NCBI GenBank assembly: GCA_012934845.2
Contig: WNNJ02001142.1
Location: forward strand, 1-64,000
From: Pomphorhynchus laevis
Taxonomy: Eukaryota; Acanthocephala; Palaeacanthocephala; Echinorhynchida; Pomphorhynchidae
Direction of reading: 5' to 3'
Length of the DNA: 64,000 nucleotides
A model generated the notes under the pieces. The model ran no database searches. It was given only the letters and a program-made list of their open reading frames with translations, and was not told where the DNA came from. Positions 9,510 to 19,965 of this stretch are shown here, one piece after another; the first letter of the stretch is position 1, and each line of letters opens with the position of its first letter. The position numbers and the translations under genes were made by a program.

Positions 9510-12329
9510 TCATAATTTGGTACATAATCGATAAATTAGTTTCTCTGTACAATAAATCAATACGGATGATGTAGCTCGTGGATAGCGCGGCTGCTGTGTT
9601 TAAAAATAGAAAACTCACGTGATCTATTTATAATAATTGTTCAATTTAAGGTATAAGCAGCAAATATTAGCGCTGTCAAGTCAAGAATTTGCAGTTAATA
9701 CAAATATCATAATTTGAAGATATAATTCCAAATTAAATCAACATTTTTTAATATATTAAGTAAATTAATAATTAATAAATTTCGGAATATCTAACTAAAT
9801 TTGTTTGAGTAAAGACTAGGTAACACTAATGGAAATTAAAAACAAATAAAAACCTTTATTTTTCGAATGTAACTACATTAGTATTCAGAAGAAAATATGC
9901 ACAATTGAAAATAAACTGTTTCGTAGCAAAATATTGACGACGAAATAATTAAACATTAATTAATGCATTACAACTTTATGATAAAATGTATAACAACGAA
10001 ATATGTTTCGTCAATCAGATAATACAATACAACTTTATAATAAAATGTAGAATAGTTTTGTGAGTTCAAGGTCAAAATTGCTAATGCAATCATTATAAAT
10101 AATTATTAAATTATTTTAATTATAAAAGTATAATTAAACAAATTAATCCATTGCGAGAACATTAGTGGCGAGTGCTTGCAATACACGATTAAATAATTGC
10201 TAACTTTTGCGTTCTTCTAGTTTACAAATTTTATAAACTACGGGCAACCAATAAATTGAAAAACAATATTAATAACAATATTAATAGCCACTGAAAAATT
10301 GCAGAATAAATTACAGCTTAAAAATTTATTAAAATCATGAGGAAATTTTAAATGTTATGAACTAAAAAAGTTGATCTTCTCTGAAGTATTTACAACATCA
10401 ATTAATAATTATCGTTTTTTATCAGTTTGTGGTCTATTGTACTTTAAAAGTAACGAATTTCAAAGTACATTAAAGCCATTGACTTTAATTTCAGTATAAT
10501 TCTAATATTTCGTGGATTATTTCAAGATTGATAACAAATCAAATTTTTCATACTAAATAAACAGTTTATCAAGCTGTTCAGTTAGAACAGTTTATTATCA
10601 AAATTGTTCATTCATCCAACTGAAAAGCTTTTATAGTTAAAAGCTGTTTATTTATAAAAGTTTTATTCATTAAATATTGATTTGCACTTTATTGCTAATT
10701 TATAGACTATTAGTTTATAGTTCATCGATTAATATGTTAATATATATTAATATATTATAATATATTAATATATTAATAGTTTATCTATTAATATATTAGT
10801 TATTACATGTTACATATATATGTACTGTACTGTATATATAAAATATAGTCAATGGTACACTATAAATCCAAAATCTACCAAAATGAAGATATTAATCAAC
10901 AAAACTGTTGTAAATGTTAAAAAGTGCTTATCTTTTTAAAGACCGTTATTTTTATAAAACGGCATCTGCATGCCACATTTTAAAGACCAGAGATAACAAT
11001 GCATTTTCGAAATCATAAAGACGTTGTTTATCGTAAAAATGTAATGCATTAAATAAAAATTTGTATTCAAGATAAGTGAATATTTCACTACATTTCAGCC
11101 TTGGCCTAAAGGAGCAATTAATCAATGAACACTTTGAAATTAAGATTGAGCAATGTAAATTGAGCTGCTTTGAATCTAACAAATATGTTCAAATACATTG
11201 GCATATACAATATTTAAATTAAATAATTTGATATTACGAAATTATGTTCGACAACGATCGGATAACTTTCCGCTATGTCATATCCATCTTTTAGATATAA
11301 TCCACGACGTGAACTTCGCCCTGTTCAAAAAGCCTGAATGGTAATTGGCAAAGCTTGTTGCATTGCTTAAATTGATGTCATTATTCATAATTTGAACCAT
11401 TTTTACGTAAGTCTTAATAAAATCGCTATTATAATACAAATGCTTTAGTAAATGATATTTGATTAACAGACCTGCAATGAAACGTACTCTATAGTCGTCT
11501 GATAGTGCGATCATATTTTCATATGATTACCACTGCTGTGAAATTAACAGGATACTTCGTCTTGTATAATAAGTTTGGTAGAAAGTAGTAATACAATCTT
11601 GTCTGGCAAGAATGCAGCAGAAAATACGAGAAAATGGGTATTTGCGCTCACTTCAAGAGAGATCAAGAATTATACCAATTTGATTGTAACGTATTAAATT
11701 ATAAAATATTCTGCTTACATCATTAATGAAGCAAATTGTTAAATATTTTAATCACCGGAGCATTTTTTAAATAGAGTGTGTATTAATTTAAAAAGAGTGT
11801 GTATTAATTTTAAAAAGAGTGTGTATTAAAATGAAAGCCTTGTTTTAATATATAAAAGGAAGTATTGATCAAACGTTGATTTATAAGGCATTTCCCTGAA
11901 AATACATCCGAACCCTAGAGGCCAACGTGGTTGTCGCCCTTTTGTGAAGCAGTGAAACAACAATTTATTCAATGTGACTCGTTTAAACCATTGTGATTTC
12001 AGTATCTGGAATAAAACTTAAAAAAAGTTGTACAGCTCACATAACCTTCATTCATGAGCTATGATACTGAATAGAGCAACAATAAGTTACTACTAGCATC
12101 CAATGTAATTTTTTGGCTTTTGCTATGTGAACGAAAAGTCGGACTTGATGTCCTAGACTTGTACGTACAATTATAGAATTTTAGAATTTTACTACACATC
12201 TATTTCCACAGATCTATTCCATTTTTTTAAATGATTGAATTGATCCAAAATTGTGTATATTATCTTATAGACAACTAAAATAATTCTTAAATTGTTCAAA
12301 TTTATTGATCGTTATCATATATGACTTCA
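9510..12329. other. Long AT-rich intergenic region
   Basis: No gene was found over 2.8 kb. Visible items are an AT palindrome cluster (10730-10800), a dispersed repeat copy at 11037-11120 and a 25-base unit repeated three times at about 11774-11831 (AGAGTGTGTATTAATTT). The two minus-strand open stretches at 10952-11182 and 11278-11514 have no recognisable motif, and one overlaps the dispersed repeat. Confidence 0.4.
11037..11120 (+). repeat. Dispersed repeat, copy A
   Basis: The sequence from TAATGCATTAAAT through GATAAGTGAATATTTCA to CTTGGCCTAAA recurs at 13845-13915 with scattered differences. The family is unknown. Confidence 0.6.
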
Positions 12330-12339
12330 ACGGCTAATC

Positions 12340-12425
12340 AGCCTGGGTGGGTATTTACTAATCAGTCTGGGTGGGTCTCATCAGCTGCTGACCCAGATCG
12401 ACATTTCACGTTTCGACCCTTATTA
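12340..12425 (-). repeat. CTGATGAG-family repeat, subfamily 2, copy 1
   Basis: On the minus strand the core reads GGGTC-GAAAC ... GTC ... CTGATGA-GACCC (12373-12419). The GGGTC/GACCC arms are fully complementary. It is also partly duplicated at 12340-12365 (CAGCCTGGGTGGGT). It sits directly upstream of a truncated LINE end. Confidence 0.65.
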
Positions 12426-12426
12426 T

Positions 12427-13045
12427 ATGCTTACTCCGTACACAGTGCTGATCGGATTTGAAATCAGGACGAGTTCAAATCCTATCTTCGCCACAATTCG
12501 CGTTGAATTTCATTTGCGTATTATTACCTTTCGCCTTCTATTTTTCACTCACCATCCTACTTATACATTGTTTACTTTAATGATTCGCGCTCTGTCTCCT
12601 TGGATCTGCGATCAAGTAATTCTCTACTTCACGTCAATCCGCACTCAAGCAACTATTACCTCCGCTCTTTTATCGTATTTACTCCACTTGCCTGGAATTC
12701 TTTATCATCATACATCCGTTCTTCCTCGCCACTTCCACTTTTCAAACAACATCTACGTTCTTGCACTATGTCTCTTCCTCCACAATAAATCAAGAAATCA
12801 GTTTCCTCAACATTGTATTCAACTCAAAATTCTATCATACATCTTTAACGAACTACTCAGCATTCCCCCGACGCCGTGCCTCATTCCACTAATCTCCATT
12901 ATCTTCACTATACTTGCTTCAATTTCATCAACATTTTCATTTTACATTCTATTTTTTGTTTTCTTATTTGCTTGTTCTTTTTCTTCAACGTCGGCTTGTA
13001 AGCGCACATAGGCGTGCATTTACCACTAAATAAGAAAATAAATTG
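12427..13045 (+). mobile_element. CR1/L2-like LINE, truncated 3' end
   Basis: A pyrimidine-rich, C-rich coding strand typical of the LINEs in this window. The frame at 12600-12788 reads like the terminal part of a LINE ORF2: YLRSFIVFTPLAWNSLSSYI, then RSSSPLPLFKQHLRS, matching the R..SF...WN.LP..ir...l..FK..L pattern. The longer overlapping open frame (12427-13011) is in another register and is not the coding one over this part. The 3' tail (12990-13045) has GTAAGCGCACATAGGCGTGCA and an A-rich end, shared in form with the tails near 14100 and 16640. Confidence 0.65.
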
Positions 13046-13129
13046 AAATATAGCATTTATAAATGCTTCTGATTCAACGGTACGACATTATCCTCACAGG
13101 TATTGCTCATGTTCTTGGTACTGCAGGAC

Positions 13130-13370
13130 GCTACTAATCAGCCTGGGTGGGTCTCATCAGGTGCTGATCCTGACCTACATTTCACGTTTCGAACCTTATT
13201 ATCTATTTTGTCCACTGGTGCTGATCGGATTTGGACTTAGGACGAGTTCAAATCCAATTTGAACTCGGATTTGAACTCTGGACGAGTTCAAATCCGATCA
13301 GCACCACTGTACGGAGTAAGCAGATAATAAGGGTCGAAACGTAACTTTGTCATGGGCGAAACGCGAACTT
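13130..13370. repeat. CTGATGAG-family repeat with inverted LINE-junction copy
   Basis: The minus-strand core (13149-13195) is followed by a palindromic block in which GTGCTGATCGGATTTG and GGACGAGTTCAAATCC occur in both orientations (13215-13300), then by a second, inverted copy of the TACGGAGTAAGCAGATAATAAGG junction. It looks like a head-to-head duplication of the sequence that precedes the LINE at 12427. Confidence 0.6.
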
Positions 13371-13579
13371 TGTCATGAACAACAAGTTTGAGTGAAAGAA
13401 AATTGTCAAAATGGAAACCTACGAAAATTATATCGTTAACAATTGGGAATGTAAATAAGAGTCAATAAAACAAACGTATGTCGATACGCCGAATCTGCTA
13501 CTTAGAGATTAAAATCAAATCTATATTTTTGTCGGGTCACAAGTCATAAAGTCGTCATTAAAAGAAACCATGATATATT

Positions 13580-13835
13580 GATTTTTGGTATTAGTTTGAA
13601 TACCATCAACTTATTTTTCCTTGTAATTTATAGGATCTTGATTTACCTCTATTTACTAGCAATACGTACATTTAATGATATTAATGATATCAATACGTAT
13701 CTTTATTGATATTAATATATGAATACGTATCTTTAATGATATTTTGGTATTAGCTCATATGCCAGCAACTTATTTTCCCTGATAATTAATAGGATCCTGA
13801 TTTACCTCTATTTACTAGCAATACTTATCGTGAAA
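13580..13835 (+). repeat. Direct repeat pair, 90 bp
   Basis: Two copies (13582-13670 and 13742-13833) share TTTTGGTATTAG, CATAGGATC(T/C)TGATTTACC-type sequence and CTCTATTTACTAGCAATAC. The segment between them contains three short repeats of GATATTAATGATAT. Function unknown. Confidence 0.6.
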
Positions 13836-13844
13836 ACGTAATGC

Positions 13845-13915
13845 ATTAAATGAAAATTCGTATTCAAAATAAGTGAATATTTCATTAAATTTCAGTCTTG
13901 GCCTAAAGTAGCAAT
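13845..13915 (+). repeat. Dispersed repeat, copy B
   Basis: Second copy of the repeat at 11037-11120 (GTAATGCATTAAAT ... AAGTGAATATTTCAT ... TTGGCCTAAAG). It directly abuts a LINE 3' end. Confidence 0.6.
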
Positions 13916-13917
13916 GA

Positions 13918-14120
13918 AACAACTATGGTATCCGATCCCTCCTCGTCGACGCCTAACTCGCCTGAAATCAGCGCCCTCTCCACGTCTGTCGCGCTCCCTC
14001 CTTTATTACATTTAAATACCGCCTTCGTACCCACCTAGACACATGATTTAGATTTTTGTTCTTTTTGTGTTCATTTAAGCGTTCGCTGGCACGCATTTGT
14101 CACGTAAAAATAAATATGTT
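13918..14120 (+). mobile_element. CR1/L2-like LINE 3' end, second truncated copy
   Basis: Parallel to 16465-16665: ACAACTATGGTATCCGATCC, then the WN.LP-like region in a decayed frame, then the tail TTTAAGCGTTCGCTGGCACGCATTTGTCACGTAAAAATAAA. Only the last 200 bases of the element are present. It is non-coding now. Confidence 0.7.
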
Positions 14121-14385
14121 TTTCAATACGTACCTTTAAGGATAACTGAACTTTGTCAATTGGTGCTATCACTGCAATAATGTTTCGGTTCATTCAGTTT
14201 TTATTCATTTTAAGGAGTTTATTCTGTAAAGTTTTGTTGTATGCTAACGTCAGATCATTTTTCGGGAACAGCTGATATAGGCTAATATCACTTCGTTATT
14301 AAATATTCTAATTAAGGTGGATGATACTACTTAATAGTTCATATTAAGTAGTATCAGTTAATAGTTCATATTAAGTAGTATAAGT

Positions 14386-14545
14386 TCTCAAACTTTTTTA
14401 AAGTTCTCAAACTTTTTTAAAGTTCTCAAACTTTTTTAAAGTTCTCAAACTATTTTAAAGTTCTCAAACTTTTTTAAAGTTCTCAAACTTTTTTAAAGTT
14501 TTCAAACTTTTTTAAAGTTCTCAAACTTTAAAAAAGTTTGAGAAC
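14386..14545 (+). repeat. 19-bp tandem repeat ending in an inverted copy
   Basis: About eight units of GTTCTCAAACTTTTTTAAA, nearly identical, closed by an inverted unit (AAAAAAGTTTGAGAACT) that can form a hairpin with the last direct unit. It lies 35 bases upstream of a LINE ORF1 start, so it may be the variable-number 5' repeat of that element. Confidence 0.75.
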
Positions 14546-14577
14546 TAAAGTAAATACATTCAGAAACAATAACGAAA

Positions 14578-15511
14578 ATGATAAAACAAGGCAGTAAAAA
14601 GAGTAAAACAAGTAAAAGCAGCATAACAAGACACATGGCAGTAAAAGGCAAACTTGCTGAACCCTTCAATCCTGAACTAGAACAGATGGCACGGCATGTT
14701 GAATCGCAAGTTACTTGTAGTAACAGTGCGTGTGGCTGTTGGACGGTTGTCATTCATACTTTTGATGATAAATCCGTGAAGGACAAAAATTTCCTGTGCG
14801 GAATTTGTGCAAGTGAAGCTCTTGACCGTCTGAACTCTCAAATAAACAAGCTAACTGAGAGTGTAAATGGTTTGTATAGACGAATCTGTTCTGACGAACA
14901 AGAAAACGCGAAGTGCCACAAGTTTTTGTGTCAAGGCTGTTGAGAGGGTTCTTTGTGCCAAGCCAGACAAGAGGCCATCTCGGTCCGTGCTTATTTCTGG
15001 AGAGTTGAATACCTGTCAAGTATTTGATACTGGCAACGGGCTGAAGGAAAAAGTAGAATCACCGTTGATGGTCAATGCTGTCAGTGACTCAGGCGATACA
15101 ATAAAATCAAACGATCCTTCTCATCACAGAAGGGACACGATTTCTCCTAACTCCTTCAGCTGCACCTGGATGATGGAGCATAGTCACAGCATCATGGTTC
15201 CCAATATATCTCCCACCCCTGACACGCTTGACGTCACTACTGCTGATTTGCAGAGTTCGGTGTGTCGAACAAACCAATTCAAAAGTGATGCAATGCAAAG
15301 CGAAACTTGCGGAGTTACGAAATGCAGTATTGAACCAGATGGAAATGAGCAGTACCAGCCATGTGTACCATCGGTACCTACTTTTAAACAAATTCCTTCA
15401 AGTATCGGTAGCAGAGCTTGCAAGATAAATAGAATTTCTGATCGAGGATCACAAACAGACCATGCAACAATAGATCAATGTCGAGGATCGCAGTCAATTG
15501 TCTCTTGCTAG
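14578..15511 (+). pseudogene. LINE ORF1-like protein with Cys-rich finger
   Basis: The first frame (14578-14943) gives a basic start (MIKQGSKKSKTSKSS), then a Cys/Trp cluster, CSNSACGCW ... CGICASEA, which looks like a PHD-type or similar zinc finger, then a leucine-spaced helix (LDRLNSQINKLTESVNGLYRR) suited to a coiled coil. That is the ORF1 plan of many CR1/jockey-like LINEs, where ORF1p binds RNA and chaperones the RNP. A second register (14867-15511) continues as a serine-rich, low-complexity protein (GSQTDHATIDQ near the end), so a frame change falls near 14900. The base composition is richer in G/C than the flanks. No enzyme domain is seen. Confidence 0.55.
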
Positions 15512-15553
15512 GAAGTAACTATATAACAGGCGTCAATTAGGTGAGGAGGATTT

Positions 15554-15784
15554 ATGTATCCGAAATTTTCGGGTGGTTCGACGCCGACCATTTGTACGGT
15601 GGGAGAAGTTAACTATAAAAACTCAACGAAGGGAGCTTTAGGAGACTTGGTTTCATTTCGTACCATCTTATCGAAAAGTCCGGTGAATTACGGTAGTCAT
15701 CCTATCAGGATTGCATGTTCCAATGTTCGCAGCTTAGTCTCAGCAATTTTTATATATAAATTGGTAGTGCGAAAAATCGCTTGA
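15554..15784 (+). pseudogene. Possible LINE ORF2 start (endonuclease amino end)
   Basis: An ATG 43 bases after ORF1 opens 76 codons. The stretch PIRIACSNVRSLVSA resembles the first strand of APE-type LINE endonucleases (xxIAxxNVRSL). The frame then runs into a dispersed repeat at about 15745, so the rest of ORF2 is missing. The ORF1-ORF2 spacing supports the reading, but the match is short. Confidence 0.4.
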
Positions 15785-16160
15785 ACCTGTGGTCCAGGAG
15801 CCAGCTAAATAACTGGACTTCTATCATCAGCTCCATCAATCTAATGTATCACCTGATTTTGTGATAACTGTAAAGACACCATCAATTCCTCACGATGCTA
15901 AACGAAACTCATGTACATAACGCGTTTTTACTGGCTTGTTGCGTGTGTGGACCTTCTAGTTATTCTTTATATGCACAAATGCGTATCCGTTTGTTACGAG
16001 GGCACTGAATCTCTCACAGAATTCCGAAAGGGATACGTTTTTTATAAATTAGTAGTGCGAAAAACCGCTTAAAAATGTGGTCCAGGAGCCAAAACTGGTT
16101 ACGATTGATTTTAAATCCATATTTGCTGCTAAATAACTGGACTTTTCTCTAAAATCGATT
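15745..16160 (+). repeat. Dispersed repeat shared with 53.1-53.8 kb
   Basis: It includes TGGTCCAGGAGCCA, GATTGATTTTAAATCCATA, GCTAAATAACTGGACTT, and TTACTGGCTTGTTGCGTGTGTG followed by the CACAAATGCGTATCCGTT run. It has internal duplication: the AAAAATCGCTT-to-GGTCCAGGAGCC block occurs at 15771 and 16058. It matches 53146-53760 over most of its length. It is non-coding. Confidence 0.75.
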
Positions 16161-16189
16161 ACTGCCTCAGTATTTTCTACAATTATCCA

Positions 16190-16665
16190 AAATCCATCAT
16201 CCTACCCCTACAACGCATCATCAACTCCTCCGTTCGAGTGATACTACGTCTCCGTCCCTTTGACCACACATCCACAAATCTTGCCCAACTCTCCTGTTCC
16301 AACATCCACATCCGCATACAACTGCGCCTTCTCGTAACTTTTCATCTCATTGCTGTCGGCTCCCCATCCTTCATCAACCTCCCTTTCTTAGACGACACTC
16401 GTCCCACCTCTATCACTGCATTCCCGTCATTCTCTCTTACTATACGTTCCCAATTACTCCAACAACTATGGTCTCAGATCCTTCCTTGTCGCCGCCCCAC
16501 TCGCCTGGAATCAGTTCCACTCGACGTTCGCCGAATTCTCTCCTTTATCACATTCAAACACCTCCTCCGTTCAAACCTTTTCGACACATGATTTAGATTT
16601 TTGTTTTGTTGTGGTCATGTAAGCGTGCGCGGGCACGTATTTGCCACGTAAAAATAATGTTTTAA
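16190..16665 (+). mobile_element. CR1/L2-like LINE ORF2 C-terminus and 3' tail
   Basis: The frame at 16238-16445 gives QRIINSSVRVILRLRPFDH and on (the first residues lie just before the ATG), matching the Q.iiN...R.i region that follows the RT of CR1/L2/jockey LINEs. A different register then gives the APLAWNQF block, equivalent to the aP..WN.LP signature, at about 16490-16530. A frameshift lies between. The 3' tail (16615-16665) has GTAAGCGTGCGCGGGCACGTATTTGCCACGTAAAAATAA, capable of a GTGC/GCAC hairpin. Stop codons and frame change mark it as dead. Confidence 0.72.
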
Positions 16666-17741
16666 CTTACAAATCAGTCAAATATTATTAAAATCTAACA
16701 TTTGCCATAAAAAATCAGATAATTAATAGATTATCTGATTTTAAATACTTACAAAATTCGTCGAGCTGCAAAATCGAACAAACCAGCGAACAACAACCGA
16801 GACGAATCGGAAACAAAACAGTTGGTGGGCGATAGAATTATAACTGATATTGCTTCGCTCGCTCTAAAAGTATGAAGCAAGGTCAACACATTGTTCATTC
16901 CGGGATAAACACTAATCAAATTCGCTCCCGTGCTCGAACAGAAACGTATGTTGGGAGCGATGTAACACCTATCGGTGATCAAGCGGACGTCATTTACCCT
17001 GTCAATGCTGGCTAGTCTGTCAGGGACATTTGTGCATGTGAAGGAAATACTCAATTAGATGATGCTATCCCGCGAAATATTGATGGCAGCTCAACTGGTT
17101 CAAGTTTATCAAGTATGCAACGACCTGCCATCAAGCGAGGAGAATGCAAAGTTTGCCATCTGGCATTCTCGCTTACTTCTATCGGTCTAGTTCGAAAACA
17201 TGGCATATGACACTGTTGCGTTTGCTCCGGTCAATTACCGTTATGTAATGTTCCGACCGCGGATACGTCTTATGCTGGGATTAGACCGATCGGCTGTACT
17301 GATCACAACAATGCCACCGTCAAAATGTTACAGAGTAATTTTCGAATGATTCGAAGAATTCCGCGCGCGGTTAGGCGCGCGGAATCCCTCAGTCGCTCCT
17401 TAATAGCGGTCGTCTCATATCCTTCAGCGGTAAACGCCTGGTTTGCCTTACTGGCATTTGCTAAGTCGATACTTCATCTTCCAAATGACTCATCTGGCAA
17501 AAACGGGACAGGCCATTGCTTGTTGGTAAGTAAAATAAAATAATCTTCCGTGATCCATCCTAACATACTCCTTGCACCCCAAATCGTAATTGAAGGAAAG
17601 AAACAGAACTCAACTCGTCGCCCAGTCAAATCTGCCGAGAGTTGACCTACCGATAGTCTATGCAAAAGAGTTTCGGAAAAAATTGAAAATGGTTATGTTC
17701 GGGGTGCTGTTTGGCTCTGTTGCAGCGACGATCAATTCGTT

Positions 17742-18596
17742 ATGCCCAACTCTGAGAAATTGCAACATTTGAAGCATATGCACCCAGCGAAAATGTCTCA
17801 AGCAGCAGGCGAGCGAGGTTGTTGTGAAACTAGTCAAACGGGTGATGCTCGAGACTCCATTACTGTCGTCTCGCGCGGATCAGTCCCGAACGCCATTCGT
17901 TCGTTCTCAAATGCCTCTGCTGGCGGTACAGACGGTTTGAGCCCAGTTCATCTCAAGGATCTTGTGTCAGTGAGCAGCGGTGCGACTGGTCCATTATTGG
18001 TGGACGCATTATGTCAATTCTGTCGAGTTTTACTCGACGCCACAGTCCATCCTTGTATTCGTCCTATTATCTTTGGCAGTCGACTTCTGGCCTTTCGGAA
18101 TAAATGTGGTGGATTGCGCCCGATCGCAATTGGTTGCACCCTGAGACGACTTGCCGCAAAGATCGCTAACATTCGAACATGCGAACTTCTGGCCAATAGT
18201 TTTACCACGCATCAACTGGGCGTATGTGTCCCAAATGGGACGAAGGCTACCGTGCACACTGAAAGACTGTTTGTACAGCACCACTTAAGCTCCAATAATG
18301 TTTTCGTCAATTTGTACTTCACAAATGCATTTAATAGTCTCAGTCGAGATATCATGCTCAAAAACGTTCACGAGAAAATCCCTACATTATTCCCGTTCGT
18401 TTACGTCTGCTACGGCCATCCGAGCCTACTTTTATTCGTAGACGACTTTGTAGATTCGGTTGTGGGCGTGCAGCAAGGAGATTCGCTGGGTCCACTCCTA
18501 TTCAGCTTGACTGTGAATCCCATGGCTATTCGTTGTTCATCTGTTTTGAACATGTGGTATTTAGCCGATTGCTCAATCGGCGGTACTGTGGACTAG
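17742..18596 (+). pseudogene. Reverse transcriptase palm domain with lost catalytic aspartates
   Basis: The best-preserved part of the element, 284 codons. Motif A reads VNLYFTNAFNSL where the family normally has DFSNAFN, so the metal-binding Asp is Tyr. Motif B is intact, GVQQGDSLGPLLFSL. Motif C reads WYLADCSIGG where WYLDD is expected, so one of the two Asp residues is Ala. The GGLRPIAIGCTLRRL box diagnostic of this family is intact. Polymerase activity is therefore very unlikely even if the frame were expressed. The ORF ends at a TAG beside a palindrome (18594-18640, GGTGCGGGATATC repeated in both senses). Confidence 0.8.
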
Positions 18597-18597
18597 G

Positions 18598-18660
18598 TGG
18601 TGCGGGATATCGAGACGGTATCCCGCACCACCTAGGTGCGGGATATCGGTTCTGACGGTA
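18598..18660. repeat. Short inverted repeat inside the RT element
   Basis: GGTGGTGCGGGATATCGAGACGG is followed by its near-perfect inverted copy, CGGTATCCCGCACCACC, and a third partial copy. This local duplication interrupts the RT gene just after motif C. Confidence 0.6.
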
Positions 18661-19233
18661 TCGGTTCTAACGAGTCTTTGGATTCCGCTCTAAAAAATGA
18701 GTTAGTGCGGTTGAAGCTTGCTGGTAGTCGCATGGGTAGGCTGGGTAACACGATGCAATATTCTTACTGACTCGATCAGTAACTTTGAGATATTACAATA
18801 CTTACTACGTACTTTTACTTGTTTTCGTAGCCCCATTATCGCATCTTACGACAATGAGCTGGAGGATCTACTGTCGAAGACATTGAATCTCGTTTTGAGT
18901 GATGAAGCTTGGCGCCAGGCATAACTCCCAATCGACCTCGGTAGCCTCGGTTTTACCTAAGCCAAGGGCGTCGCGGTTTCAGCCTACTGTGTATCCACAG
19001 CAGTCTCGAATGATTTGGTCAAAATAATTATCGGTTCGGAACTGAACCTCGACGGTGGTTCTTATGAAAATTACTACCTAGCGGCTGTGTCGGAATGGTC
19101 TTCCTTATACGGCCTGATCTGCCACTGGAATTAAGGTCTCGAAGACAGTGGTCCAGGCCAGTATATACAAAATTTTTCCGGTGTTTGCAGGAGGGGGCAT
19201 CAACCGCGAAATCAAGAGCTCGGTTGCTGGCCG

Positions 19234-19954
19234 TTGCTGCCAAGCACTCCGGCGAATTTTTACGGGTCTTGCCGATATCCACGATGGGAACAAAGTTGGA
19301 CGATTACTTTTACCGCGGCGGTTGCTTTGAGACTCAGCGTCGATTTCTGTCGACCATTCAAGTGCAGGTGCGGAGCCATCTGCGATAGCTCTGCTTCTCC
19401 TGGCCTAGACTGCCGCTACTCTTTCAGCCTGCACGCTCGTCACGCAGAGGTCAACGGTATCATTCGAAGAGCACTTATTGCTGCCGATGTACCATCGCGT
19501 CTAGAACCTATGGGCCTATCCAGGTCAGATTATAAACGCCCAGACAGCGGAACCCTCGTCGCTTGGAAAATAGGGTTGTATCTACCCTGGGACTCTACGT
19601 GCCCAAACACTATGGCGCAGAGTAGCGAACACTTGGCAGTATATGGTGCTGGATTAGTCGCAAAGGATGCCAAAAACCGTAAATATCGAAAATACGTCGA
19701 TCTGGATCCCAATAGCAATAGAGACTATGGAGGCCTTAGGTCATGATTCTCTTGATTTTCTACGGGAACTCGGCAGCCGTCTTGCGAGGTTTTCCGGTAA
19801 TGCACGAGCACCGTATTTCTTGATGCAAAGGATAAGCGCTGCAATTCAGCTAGGCAACTCTGCTTGCATTATGAAGTGCATGGACGATCCCGGCCTATGC
19901 GCATTTCGCGGCTACGACTCGGCACCACACAAGCTTGAGAAATTAAAATTATAA
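19234..19954 (+). pseudogene. C-terminal domain of the same RT family
   Basis: Two overlapping frames (19234-19746 and 19667-19954) carry HARHAEVNGIIRRALIAADV, LEPMGLSRSDYKRPDSGTL, a WDSTCPNT block and then IPIAIETMEALGHDSLDFL followed by LGSRLARFSGNARAPYFLM and QRISAAIQLGNSAC. The region before it (19170-19260) encodes SRARLLAVAAKHSGEFLRVL. In intact relatives this is one continuous segment after the RT, often with zinc-binding cysteines; its activity is not established. The same last block occurs at 48.4 kb and 63.0 kb, both on the minus strand. Confidence 0.7.
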
Positions 19955-19965
19955 AATTTATAATT

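Larger units (their letters stand above)
16745..19965 (+). mobile_element. RT element of the LRPIAIG / QQGD-LGPLLF family, decayed
   Basis: A long retroelement gene, much less AT-rich than its surroundings. In order: an N-terminal C2H2-like finger (RGECKVCHLAFSLTSIGLVR at about 17130), a helical region RIPRAVRRAESLS (about 17360), the palm with SAGGTDGLSPVHL, GGLRPIAIGCTLRRLAAK and GVQQGDSLGPLLFSL (17742-18596), then a C-terminal region with RLLAVAAKHSGEFLRVLPI, HARHAEVNGIIRRAL, DVPSRLEPMGLSR and FLMQRISAAIQLGNSA (19200-19954). Proteins with this architecture occur in many invertebrates and are usually labelled R2-type or LINE RTs; I cannot place the clade. Several frame changes and stops separate the parts. 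It begins next to a hairpin (16713-16742) and ends in A/T sequence. Confidence 0.8.

Noticed and set aside
12427-13011. 194-codon open frame as a gene
   Set aside because: The LINE C-terminal signature is in another register over the same bases; the long frame is a by-product of C/T-rich coding.
13230-13300. GTTCAAATCC boxes resembling a tRNA B box (tRNA gene or tRNA-derived SINE)
   Set aside because: No T-stem pairing, A box or cloverleaf could be drawn. The boxes lie in a palindromic LINE-junction repeat.
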